Source: Patiria pectinifera
Lineage: Eukaryota > Echinodermata > Asteroidea > Valvatida > Asterinidae
Length of the DNA: 64,000 nt
NCBI GenBank assembly: GCA_029964075.1
Contig: CM057136.1
Span: forward strand, 8,308,001-8,372,000
Reading direction: 5' to 3'
Position numbers and translations under genes: made by a program. This document shows positions 34,966 through 44,653 of this stretch, piece by piece; the first letter of the stretch is position 1; the number at the start of each line of letters is the position of its first letter. Below the pieces are notes generated by a model. The model was not told the origin of the DNA. It worked only from the letters and a program-made list of their open reading frames with translations, and did no database searches.

Positions 34966-36700
34966 AAGTTAATGCAAAAAAAACAGTCAATATAACTTTT
35001 TTCCCCGAAAATTGCAATGAATATTAAGTATGAATATTGAACGAGACTCATCTGGCAACTGACAGGCGTTTCTGAATCCTTTTTGTTTTTGGAAGCATTT
35101 TTTTTCATTGGTTTTTTTTTTCGTCCAAAAACAAATATAATTTGCTTGAAACTTTGTAAAAAAGACCCCTCGACGAACCGTAATCGCATTCGCACTGGAT
35201 TTCTGCACGGATGTGCAAAATGAACAATAAATACGGTGTCGACAATTTGTTAAAAGACACACTCCCCAGTCAAAATATATTTATTTTAAGGCCCTAAATT
35301 GCGTATGATTTCCAAATGCAAGGGCGGATCCAGGGGGGCCAATGCCCCCCCCCCCAAAAAAATCCCAATTTGTCTTTCGTTTTTTAAGTGACGTCGCAAT
35401 AAAGGCAGGCACTGCGCACACCATCATCTTTTCCAGCAAAATTAGTCAAAGTGGTCAGAAATTGCCTCAGATCGAACCACACAGCATCTGGAATCAATTT
35501 TTTTGGGGACCCTAGCGGGCCCCGAGCCCCACGCCGTAATTTCTTTGGACCCACTTTTTGGGGGACCAATTTCCCCCCCCCCCCCTTCAAAATTGTGTTC
35601 TGGATCCGCCCTTGTCCAAATGAGGCTCGTCTGGCAGCAAAAGCATTTGGGAATCATTTCAAGATTTTTTTGGGGCCAATTTTAATCGATCTTTCAAAAG
35701 ACGCACAATAAGTCGATAAGAATATTTTTCCTGTTTTATTATTTTTGTTTCAATAAAGCGAAGAGTTTTACCCAAATATTTTAAATTGTTGGTGTTTGTT
35801 TATCAAGAGATTGTCCTTTTGTATCTGCAGGCAATCCTGAGTTATTTGGAGACTGTCAACCTTTGGCCAAATTTGATTTAAAGTGTAAACTTGCAATTAT
35901 TATTTTTGTCAATGTTGGCCAATTAAGGACAAAGGCCAAAAATATTCCAACTCGCATTGTGGACAGATTTGGCATTGCAAAGAAAAGTTGCGTGACAAAT
36001 TTTGGGCAAAATTAGTCCTGAATATTCCTTTTTTTCCCAATAAATGCATGATTTTTTTCGATGTCCTCAAAACGTTTGGTGTTTAAATATCGATCAATAC
36101 GTCTCTTGCATCCAAAGGCATATTTCTCCGTTTTTGGCCAAATTTGATTATAAAGTGAGGTTAACCCCTGGCATATTTTTCAATTTATGGAAATAAAATT
36201 GCTTGAAATCCTTGCCTCGACGACCCATCATCACAATTCCCACTGGATTTCTAGACGGAAGAAATATGACTTCGTCGATATTTTGATGGGAAAAACCAAC
36301 AACACTTTAATATTTTAAAAACAAAATAAGTTTAGCCCTCATCTTCAAAATAATTGGCGAATGAATATTAAATGATGGTAATCTGGCACCAAAAGGCATT
36401 TTTTTTTAGTCGTTTCCAGAAAAAAATGGATTTACACTGTAATTAACCCCGTACAATTTCTTTTCAAATTGAGCCAAAATTTTTTAATTGCCTGAAACTC
36501 TACGCCTGTACGACTTTTTGTCCCATTCCAACTGTTATTCCCGACAAACGTGCCAATTAGGAAGGCGCACTTACAGTAAAAATAATATTGTGCAGAAAAA
36601 CACTCAGTCAAAATTAGTAATTCATTTCCCTCGAGAATGATATTATTTGGTCTAATCTTTACATTAATTGGCATATGAATACTTAATGATGCTCTACTAG
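34850..36700. repeat. Degenerate satellite-like cluster B, related to array A
   Basis: Diverged units share CTGGATTTCTG.ACGGAT.TGC, CTTGAAACTTT..AAAGA and GAATATTAAATGATGGT wording with array A (TTTCTGAACAGATGTGC, CTTCAAACTTGCTGGAAAGA, GAATGTTGATTGATGCT). The recurring mark is near 34920, 35196, 35950, 36243 and 36528. It is interrupted by the TIR element at 35319-35614. Far older than array A by divergence. Confidence 0.7.
35319..35614. mobile_element. TIR element, AAGGGCGGATCC family, with perfect 8-bp TSD
   Basis: CAAGGGCGGATCC on the left and GGATCCGCCCTTG on the right are flanked by identical TCCAAATG (35311-35318 and 35615-35622). The body shares GTGACGTCGCAATAAAGGCA and GGGGACCCTAGCGGGCCCCG-type wording with 13336-13627 and 51293-51602. 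The length is 296 bp and there is no coding capacity. Confidence 0.9.
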
Positions 36701-38880
36701 GATCGAACGGTATAGCTGAGTTGTTGATTTTTTTGGTGTTTTTTTTTTTTAAATTATTGGTAAGATGTATGCACTAGTAAGACAATCACGGGTTCCACTC
36801 CATAGACCATTATCATGTTGTGGCCATCTTAATTTTTTGCCCATTCAAATCAACGTGACCAAAGCGAGGCTGGAAGGAAAATAGTCTGGTTCCTTTTTGC
36901 ACAAAAAAACAACAACAACAATCATTCAGTACTGTTATTGGATGCAGGGGAAATGACCCTTAAACATGTTACATTCTAACTAAAGAAGACATTCTAAACT
37001 GCATGTCAGTGAAAAAATGCCGTCGTCGATGTCGAAATGTCAATACTGGTTCCTGTCAAAGTTGACCTTCAAGTCTGGAAGAAATCGTTCGAAAACTTCC
37101 CCAAATGTATATACATGTATTTATCCCAATTTCTTGAAATTTACCCAAGTTGTTATTTCGCGAGTAGTTGAACACTTATATCATCTAAGGTTATTCCGAA
37201 ATTCAGCACAATCTGTTGTTGCGGACGCTAGTGTTACACCTAGAACCATCTCCAAGGAAAATTTCGAAGAGGATGATGTTCCCACCCAACCCATGTGTAT
37301 TGCTCAGCAAGGCATACTAAATCCTGAAAGTTGCACGAAGATACGGTCTTCCAAAAAGGAGAAATAAATTTCAAAAATTTCACCCGCCAACGTGAACATG
37401 TCTGTGTACATGTAGTTTCATTCAAAATAAAGTGTTACTTAACCTCTAAAAACGCCCTTCGCAACCATAATGGCTGGATATGCGCGTAGATTCGACGATT
37501 GATTATGAAGATTCTGACCATTCAGCGGGCGCCTTATATCGGGTCTTCCGTAACCCGTTTTATTTTTAAAATAAAAAACATGGCAGCCAAATTTACCAAT
37601 CAACAGCTGAGTCCACGTTTCTGATCGAAATGACGTCAAAGTCGACTCCACCGATCGGCTGGCGCGGGTCATCTAAAATTTGCATGCTAGGATATTCAGG
37701 CGTTCGTTCGTGTGCGTTTGTTTATGGTGTAAACCGAGGACACACGTCCTGTGCAACATCATCGGTGAATCGAGGACAGGAACCAAACCGAGGACCTCGA
37801 TCACAAAACGTGTACAAAACCAATGAGAGCTGTTGCGAAAAAGTTGAGTACAAACAAAGGAAAAGGGAAGAGGAACGAAAGAAAATCCTCGATTTACACC
37901 ATAAACGAACGTGCTGGGCTCTGCACACGTGAATGCCCGATAGTCTAACCTCAGGGCAAAACGCCTCAGCGCAGTTCATTCAATTCAATCTTGTACTACG
38001 TTTTTTACCTTTCTTAGCAGAACATCGAGTACAGTTTTTAAAGGAAACCAAACTTGCGCCACAGTGAGACGAGTGAAGGACTACCATGGGTAAGGTGTGA
38101 TGAATGGGCCACAGGCAAAACTGCAGATTCTGGTAATACCAATCAGCAAGGGAGCTTCCACAGAACGTCAAAAACAAGCAATCCGCAAATGCCTGCTGGG
38201 GACGCGCTGTAGTTATAGATATGAAAGTTATTTCATTTTGTTTCAGAAATACATGTTCGGGGTGAGGATTTACAATTCCTATCGATTGGATTTGATCATC
38301 ATCTGCAGAAATCCCCAGAGTTGTGACTTGTCAGGGGGTTGATGGATAAAACGAAAGTAGTTCTGGTCCGCGCGTGGGAGGAATTAGCCTTCAGACAATG
38401 AAAAATGGAATTTTTCTTTTTGGCAAACAGCCGTTGGTATTGAATAGCGATGGCCATCACTATTAGAGATTTTTATCACAATACCAGTCTTAATTCTGAC
38501 GGCTTGGGCATGTTTGGAATGATTAAGTGAGCATCGGTCGTTCACCCGGATCCTAGGGGACAAGCTAGCAACATGACCCTGGGGACAAGTGGGGCTCAAG
38601 ATTTAAAGATGTCAGACACTAATAAAAGATTGAAAGCTGTCTTTCAACCGTTCGTCTTGTCGATTGATGGTAAACTGCTGGAGAACGTCCAGTACAATCT
38701 TCATATTGCTTTCAATTCAACTTGGATGAAAAACACACCTAAAGCTCTAGGCTTGATACACTCGTAACGCGCGTGTGTAGATGGTTACAAAAAATAGTAA
38801 TCTAATGTTCAGGAATTAGTTCTATCAATTGACGGCGTGTATCGTTGTCGTCGTTTGATGCACACACGTTTATAATTAAA
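36700..38880. other. Intergenic; CRE-repeat copy and cluster B terminus
   Basis: CAGTACTGTTATTGGATGCA at 36928-36950 is the flank shared with array A. The repeat copy at 37495-37705 is listed separately. Open frames at 37017-37367 and 37630-37932 have no recognisable motif. Confidence 0.45.
37495..37705. repeat. CRE/CCAAT-bearing dispersed repeat, copy 3 (inverted)
   Basis: AAGATTCTGACCATTCAGCG, GGGTCTTCCGTAACCC and GATCGAAATGACGTCA are the reverse complement of 17960-18145. Confidence 0.7.
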
Positions 38881-38881
38881 C

Positions 38882-39400
38882 ATAGCGCGTCTGATCTGTT
38901 GTCTCCAGCCAGCTCTGTCATTGGTCTCCTTGTTCAGGTCTATGCTGCCTGGGGGTTTGCGGTCGTTGTTAATTGTGTCTAACCATGTTCGTTTCTTCCT
39001 CCCGCCGGTCTTTTCACTTTTCTTTGTATCTCGTCATGTGCAATCTTAGCTGGTGCGTCTTGTGGCAAACGCAGTAGATGACCGAGCCAGCTCAATCTTC
39101 TGTTTGTGATGTTTACACTCCACGGCTTTTTGTTGGTTTGGGTGTACAGGTCTTCATTTGATTATCTTTGCTGGCCAGCGAATTCCTAGTATGTATCTAA
39201 GATGACGTCTGTGGAAAGCATCAATTTGGTTGTTCAAGTTTTTGGTTAGAGTCCAAAGTTCACTGTTGTACAAGAAGACGCTTCCAACATATGCAATGAG
39301 AATTCTTATTTTTAGTTGTGGGTTGATTTTCTTGTTGTATAGTATTGGTTTGAGTTGTCTGATGGTTGGTTCTAGTGATTTCCGGCGTTTTAAGACACAG
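38882..39400 (-). pseudogene. LINE reverse transcriptase C-terminal fragment, frame-broken
   Basis: On the minus strand the text reads LIAYVGSVFLYNSELWTL, then IDAFHRRHLRYILGIRWP. After a frameshift near 39172 it reads NRRLSWLGHLLRLPQDAP, and after another near 39000, KRTWLDTINNDRKPPGSIDL. This is the well-known C-terminal region of non-LTR retrotransposon reverse transcriptases (the stretch after the catalytic core with FHRR..RILGIRW and RLRWLGHVLRMP). The 5' part is missing, as expected for 5'-truncated LINE insertion, and two frameshifts make it inactive. The clade is not assigned. Confidence 0.85.
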
Positions 39401-41046
39401 GCTGAAAGACACAGGCCTTACGAATACGAGTTGTTTCTATTTTTGGAAGGGCGTTGTGGTTGGGGTGAGGCACGTTGCCCATGTTCACATGGGTGCAACC
39501 CTGCATTAAAATGATAGACACTAGTACTCAGTGTCCATACTTCAAAATTCTTTTTAAAATACTCAGAACTCTCACAGGTATTTAAGCTGCACAGAAAAAT
39601 GATGATCAACATGTCATATTTCACTTTCTTTTCAATCTTTGGTGGGTTGACCATTGACTTTTCGAGAAATTCTCGCCCAAAGCGAAACGGTAGCCATCTT
39701 GAAAAAGAAAACCGATCCCTCCACAACATGGCAAAATGGCGCCACTTTCGAGCCCAATTGCATCCAAAAAAGCACAGAATTGGAAGCCCCAAGTCCGGGC
39801 CAGAGGTTCATTGCCATATCAATTCCCCAATGTTATGGCTCTCAGAATATAGAATATTTTGAGGGGAATAACTTTTATTCATGAGCTCGGCAGATGGCTT
39901 TAGGCCTATTTACCGGTGTTGTGCACCCACATGGCCACATTTGAATGTGTGTGCCTACTTGTGTTCCCATTGTCATGAGGACTTAAAATATGGGGAGTGG
40001 GGACATGTCCTTGATCGATGGTGGAACTAAGCAGCGATTCAAAAATAAACAATCATGATACGCGCGCGCAGAGGTGATCCAATCAATCAACAACAACAAA
40101 AACCACGAAGTTGAAGCAATAAATGATTTAATCATGGTTCAAATAATGTTCGTATACAGGAAATAATTTAGATATTTATAATTCTATATACAGTGGATAT
40201 AATATAAGAAAGTTTCCGCAGCGCCCGTTAAAAAATATAGGTCATTTTTTTTCCAATCATTTACATTCCTTATTTCTCGTTTTTGCTGTTTTGACAAATA
40301 ATCGCCATTCTAAAACGCAAAACACGTTTTCCCCTTGCTTTGAATTTTTTTTTTTTTTTACAATATAAACCAAATTAGGAAACGGTACTGGTAAAACGAA
40401 TAACTGGGTATAATGTCATAAAATGATTATCACAAAATCCAAATAATAAACAACTTTTGTTGTGCGCCTGGATATAGATCAGCCAAATGGACCGATTTTG
40501 AAATTTTAAATAAAAAATAGCTGAAGTACTTGTTAATAAATATTTATGCAGATCTGTTAAAATAGCTAGGCCTATTGATATCGATTAAAATAGGCCACCA
40601 TTAAACAGGCATTCAACTTGGTAATCACAAAAAAAAGGAAATTCAAATTTTCCCCAGACTTTGTACAGTGTTTTTCTATTTTCAATGGCACACATGGGAA
40701 GTAAAAAAAAAAAGGAAATCAGCTGATCCGAGGAAAAGTTGCATGCCTGATTAAAGTTGGCGAAAAAGACCATTTTACCTCAAATTCTTTTTTACATTTT
40801 CAAATCAGAAATAGATATTTTATTGAATGTTGGAAATGCCCAGTTTTGGCACAAAACAAATGCCTTTTAGAAAAAAAATGCACGAGACAAGAAAGTTGAA
40901 ACAATTTTCCTTAAAAATAATGAAAATCATTTTGGAATAAATCAATGGAAATATACAATAGGTTTACATTGTTGATGAATAGAATTTTTTTTTTTTTACA
41001 TCAAGATGATGTTTATGAATCTCAACAATTTTGTTTTAAAGGCTTG
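39400..41046. other. Intergenic; no feature supported
   Basis: Open frames at 39418-39884 on both strands overlap each other and carry no recognised domain. The region from 40100 on is very AT-rich. Confidence 0.5.
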
Positions 41047-41054
41047 GATGCAGG

Positions 41055-41552
41055 CAGGGTGACCGTTTTAGCCAATTTTCGGCTAGCTTAATGACAGATA
41101 CTTTGTTAAAAAACGAGATTGACTGAAAATTTGACAGAATAGATTTTTTTTGGGCAGATTTCTGGCACAATTCTGCAAAAATGGTTATTTGACAGAAAAC
41201 CATAGCAAATTTCACCAAAAAAAATGGTACATTTGTATAAAAAAAGCTTCTATCTTTTCAAACAAACCCTTGCATAATGGGACAGGTTGGCTGGTCTGAG
41301 TGCTGAGGTTCACTGGGAACCGGACTTCGTCGTGACATGCGTTTTGCCCGAAATCACATCTTTGTGCGACTATAGATTGTTTATAATGCAATTTGAACCT
41401 TATTTAAGGAAAAACTACAACATCTGCCTGCGATTTTAAGTGTTTACATTGTATTTCGAGTAATTCTGGGGAATTTGGCAGATTTTTGAAAAATCTGACA
41501 GATTTTTGAAGTGCATTTGGCAGAATTTTGCCCTGACCTTACAGTCACCCTG
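41055..41552. mobile_element. hAT-like non-autonomous element with perfect 8-bp TSD
   Basis: The element begins CAGGGTGACCGT and ends ACAGTCACCCTG. It is flanked by identical GATGCAGG at 41047-41054 and 41553-41560. It is 498 bp long, with no open frame of note. Short TIRs beginning CAGGG and an 8-bp duplication fit the hAT superfamily. Confidence 0.85.
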
Positions 41553-41665
41553 GATGCAGGATAATCTTGGTTCCACTAACACGGTATGTTAAAGGTAATA
41601 TACATTTGCCTTTGCTGTAATTTTCAGATTTGGGGAGGGGGGTAGTATTTTATAGTAGGCCTATA

Positions 41666-41827
41666 CAAATATTGAGTGGCTCAGAGCGAAATGGGAGGAA
41701 TATTATTGCTCGGTAAAATCTGGACTTTTCCAGTTCACTCGGCTTCGCCTCGTGAAATGGAGAAGTCCAGATTTTACCTTGCGGTAAAATTACCCCCATT
41801 TTACAATTGAAAGCCACTCAATACTTG
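41666..41827. repeat. Palindromic element
   Basis: CAAATATTGAGTGGCT at the left is mirrored by AGCCACTCAATACTTG at the right. The inner arms GGTAAAATCTGGACTTTTCC and AGAAGTCCAGATTTTACC form a long stem around a CGGCTTCGCCTCGTG centre. Confidence 0.8.
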
Positions 41828-41830
41828 TTT

Positions 41831-42197
41831 TATATAACTGACATATAGATCCTTGTCATTTGACATATTTGAACTTTTATTTCAATACAAAATTGGTGGA
41901 AAATGTACTTCTCTCTTCCAAACCACCCCTTCATGAAAATGTTTGAACCCAACTCTGCAGCGCTGGATCTTTGGAACAATACGCGCCATGCGCAACGCTG
42001 AACGCCCACACCAGCATGCATTTGCACACAAATACCGCGTCATGGAACAAGAATGATCCTAACTGTTGAATAGTATTTCCCATTCCCCATGGGCGAATGG
42101 GATTTTTTGAGCCCCGGCGTGAATGGGAGCAATAACGAATGTCACGTGATGCGAGTTCCACCAATCAAATGACAAGGATCTGTATGTCAGTTATATA
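41831..42197. mobile_element. TIR element, 33-bp ends
   Basis: TATATAACTGACATATAGAT followed by CCTTGTCATTTGA is mirrored by TCAAATGACAAGG and ATCTGTATGTCAGTTATATA. The 300-bp core is non-coding. It abuts the palindrome at 41666-41827, and the two may be parts of one composite element. Confidence 0.8.
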
Positions 42198-42202
42198 ATA
42201 AA

Positions 42203-42665
42203 TATTGTTACACTGACCTGTTTAAAGTTTTGTGTTCATTAAAGCTTGGAAAACTTCTTGTAGACTGGTTCCCTGACCCTACTTCAGACGAAACGGAGCA
42301 ATTTACAGACATCGGGGAATTGTCAGGTCAGGGAACCAGACTAGCCGGCTTGCACGCGTTTACGTGTAACCGATTGCAAACAAAATGTGGAGTAACTAAA
42401 TTTGGGTGCAGTAATTGACAAACAGTCAGTATTCTTCCAACGATGGTTGGCCAAATACCATTGGACATCCATACCAAAATTCCACTTTTCATGAAAATGA
42501 CAGCACACAAGGTGATATGATTTTACAAGATGCTTGAGACTATTATCCACTTACAGTCCAGTAAGGTATATCATAACAATCTGGTAGTTTCGTTTTTTGT
42601 TATGTTTGCAAATGTTGCATATTACCTTTAACTAACTTTTCAGAGATGTAACTGCAGATGTAGCT
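42203..42665. repeat. Duplicated/dispersed segment, copy B (uninterrupted)
   Basis: The segment aligns with 12345-12709 plus 13831-13945 without the hAT-like insert, so it supplies the empty-site state. A short inverted repeat at 42261-42343 (GACTGGTTCCCTGACC / GGTCAGGGAACCAG) resembles the ends of the element at 44701-45423. Confidence 0.7.
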
Positions 42666-43454
42666 AGGACTTTACATTGAGAGAAGTAGAAGATTCCGTT
42701 AGTGGAAAATATAAACAAAATTACACGGATAATTGTGGGCATGATTGTCTTTTGTGTAACTGTACAGAATAATCCAGGTAGTCATTTTGTCATTTAAAAA
42801 AAAAAAAAAACATGGAACATATTCTTCAATATTTGAGAATTATTAATTCTCCAATACTTGTGATTTCCCAGTTACACTTTGGACGAATTTACCCGAGTAA
42901 AAAACAAGCATTTTTAAGAATTTTCACCAATTCCGTGATCAGCAGTTCCTTTATGTTTTAAGGAACCCTAACTTCCTAGGGGTGTGCAAAACCGTATTAA
43001 AATTTGAGGATTCAGGACTGTTAGGGATAATATTGCCAAAATATTTGTTAGTGTTAATGTTCATAATTTTCTTTTTCCTTACGAATTTCACTTTGCTTTA
43101 AACTTTGTTTAGTAATTTTTAATGTATACAGGGCCCCAATATTTTTATCATTGGTTTGACGAGACACATAGTCATTAATACGCTGGTTACTTCTCGTATC
43201 CGCTCCGTTCACAAGTGCACCTTCACTGGCAAAGAAAGTACAGTTGGGGGTGACCGACCGACACTATCTTGCCTGACTGCAATTTTGCCGCGACGCACGG
43301 CCACTACTAGCACTGCGTGTACATGGTACAACTGAATCCCCTGGTGTACATGCGTCACACACAAGGAACGGTGCGCGTCAACCAGCGAAATATTCCCCCC
43401 ATGGGAAGTTGTTGCTACTTAAAAGGGCGCCCTCTTTCGTTGGCGCACGGAGCC

Positions 43455-43592
43455 CATTGATTATTGTAATGCTGTTCTAGTAGGTCTCCCTACCTCATCC
43501 CTGGCCCCTTTGCAGAGGGTACAGAATGCTGCAGCCAGGCTGCTCACTGGTACAAAAAAAGTATGATCACATGACCCCAGCTCTCATTAGTC
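43455..43592 (+). pseudogene. CR1/L2-type LINE reverse transcriptase fragment
   Basis: The plus strand reads IDYCNAVLVGLPTSSLAPLQ then RVQNAAARLLTGTKK, and after a one-base slip YDHMTPALI. The DYCNALL..L..LQ.VQNAAARL..G...RDHITPVL block is characteristic of CR1/L2-clade non-LTR retrotransposons just downstream of the RT core. A 440-bp insertion with C/G tracts follows, and the matching 3' tail resumes at about 44040. Confidence 0.8.
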
Positions 43593-44039
43593 CGAGTAAC
43601 TACGGGGGGGGGGGGACGTTTTAAACTTCAGCGAAAAGTGTTAAGATCTCAGCCATCGAGTGACGAAACATTTTGAAACTCGGTACATGCATAGAGCAAC
43701 TCTTCATGAACATACCCAAGAAATTTCATGACAATAGGTAAAAGGGTTTAGGAATTATGGCTAATTAATTATTCATATGCATAAATGGTAATTCTGCTCT
43801 GTGTACACGACGTATATGGGAAAATTCAGCTTTCACGGTGCATAGCGCCGGAAAAAAATTCGCTGCGCGACAACCCCTGGTCTGATTTTTATATTTTTGG
43901 TGTCAAAAGATGCGCAAGGCTCGAGGCTAAAAAGTCATAACAGATCGGGTCGCGAAAATTTGTTTTTTTAAAGGCTATCGCGGAAAAAGTCGAGGGGGGG
44001 AGGCGGATTCCCCCCCCCCCCCCCCCCACGGCCCCTTTA

Positions 44040-44300
44040 GGGTGAATATATTGATCTATATCTTTTTAGGCAGGTTTTTGTTTAATTGATGGGTAATGGT
44101 TTTTAATGGCTAATTTTTCCTCACAGGACTTATAAAGTATTTTTGTGTATTGATCTACACCTTTACTTTAAAAAAAAATTTTTTAATTGTAATCACTTTA
44201 TCTTTTTAATGTGTACAGCGCCTAAGAGCATATCATGGATTTTCGGGCGCTATGTAAATGTTAATTATTATTTGTTTATTATTATAAATATTATTCATTA
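44040..44300 (+). repeat. CR1/L2-type LINE 3' tail
   Basis: ATGTGTACAGCGCCTAAGAG leads to GGGCGCTATGTAAATGTTAA and an (ATT)n run, the usual end of CR1/L2-type elements. It is in the same orientation as the fragment at 43455, so they are likely one broken copy. Confidence 0.6.
44275..44280 (-). terminator. Candidate poly(A) signal for RET
   Basis: AATAAA on the minus strand lies 216 nt beyond the RET stop codon. It falls inside the AT-rich tail of a LINE relic, so it may be incidental or co-opted. Confidence 0.35.
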
Positions 44301-44495
44301 TTATAAATAATATGGGTTTGTTAAGCCAAAGACTGAAGGGCGAAGATGACGAAATGCAGTTTGCATTTCGTGTGAAAGGCATATACATGTGAACTGAACT
44401 TTTGGAATACCAAAAGGGCGCCCTCTGTTTTCAGTGGAGCCCTCTACCGTCCCACCAGTGGTTAGTTCAACAGCAGAGGGCGCCACTCAACACTG

Positions 44496-44653
44496 TCACT
44501 CCAGAAACACGCTCGTCGAGCTCAGGTTGGGCTCGCTGGCCGTCTTGCACAGGGGGTCCGTGATGAAGTTGTTGTTGATGTTGCTATAGAGACGACAGGT
44601 ATCCATGTCACCGTACAGGGGACCCGAGTCCACGTTTGTCTCTTCTTCCACAA
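44496..44653 (-). CDS. ret: RET last coding exon, C-terminal tail 2
   Basis: The exon starts in phase 1 after GAATCTCCAG. It encodes [20 protein letters not shown], then [16 protein letters not shown], and ends SSTSVFLE with TGA at 44498-44496. LYGDMD aligns with the human LYGMSD region around Y1062, but the Asn three residues before the tyrosine (NKLY in human) is Gly here. LYSN is a YxN motif of the Grb2 SH2-binding type. Tail length is close to the vertebrate long isoform. Confidence 0.92.

Noticed and set aside
37017-37367. 116-residue plus-strand open frame
   Set aside because: No recognisable domain and no neighbouring exons; expected by chance in 64 kb.
42261-42343. Separate small MITE with GACTGGTTCCCTGACC ends
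   Set aside because: The left part aligns without a gap to the paralogous segment at 12420-12470, so an independent insertion is not supported; kept only as a note.
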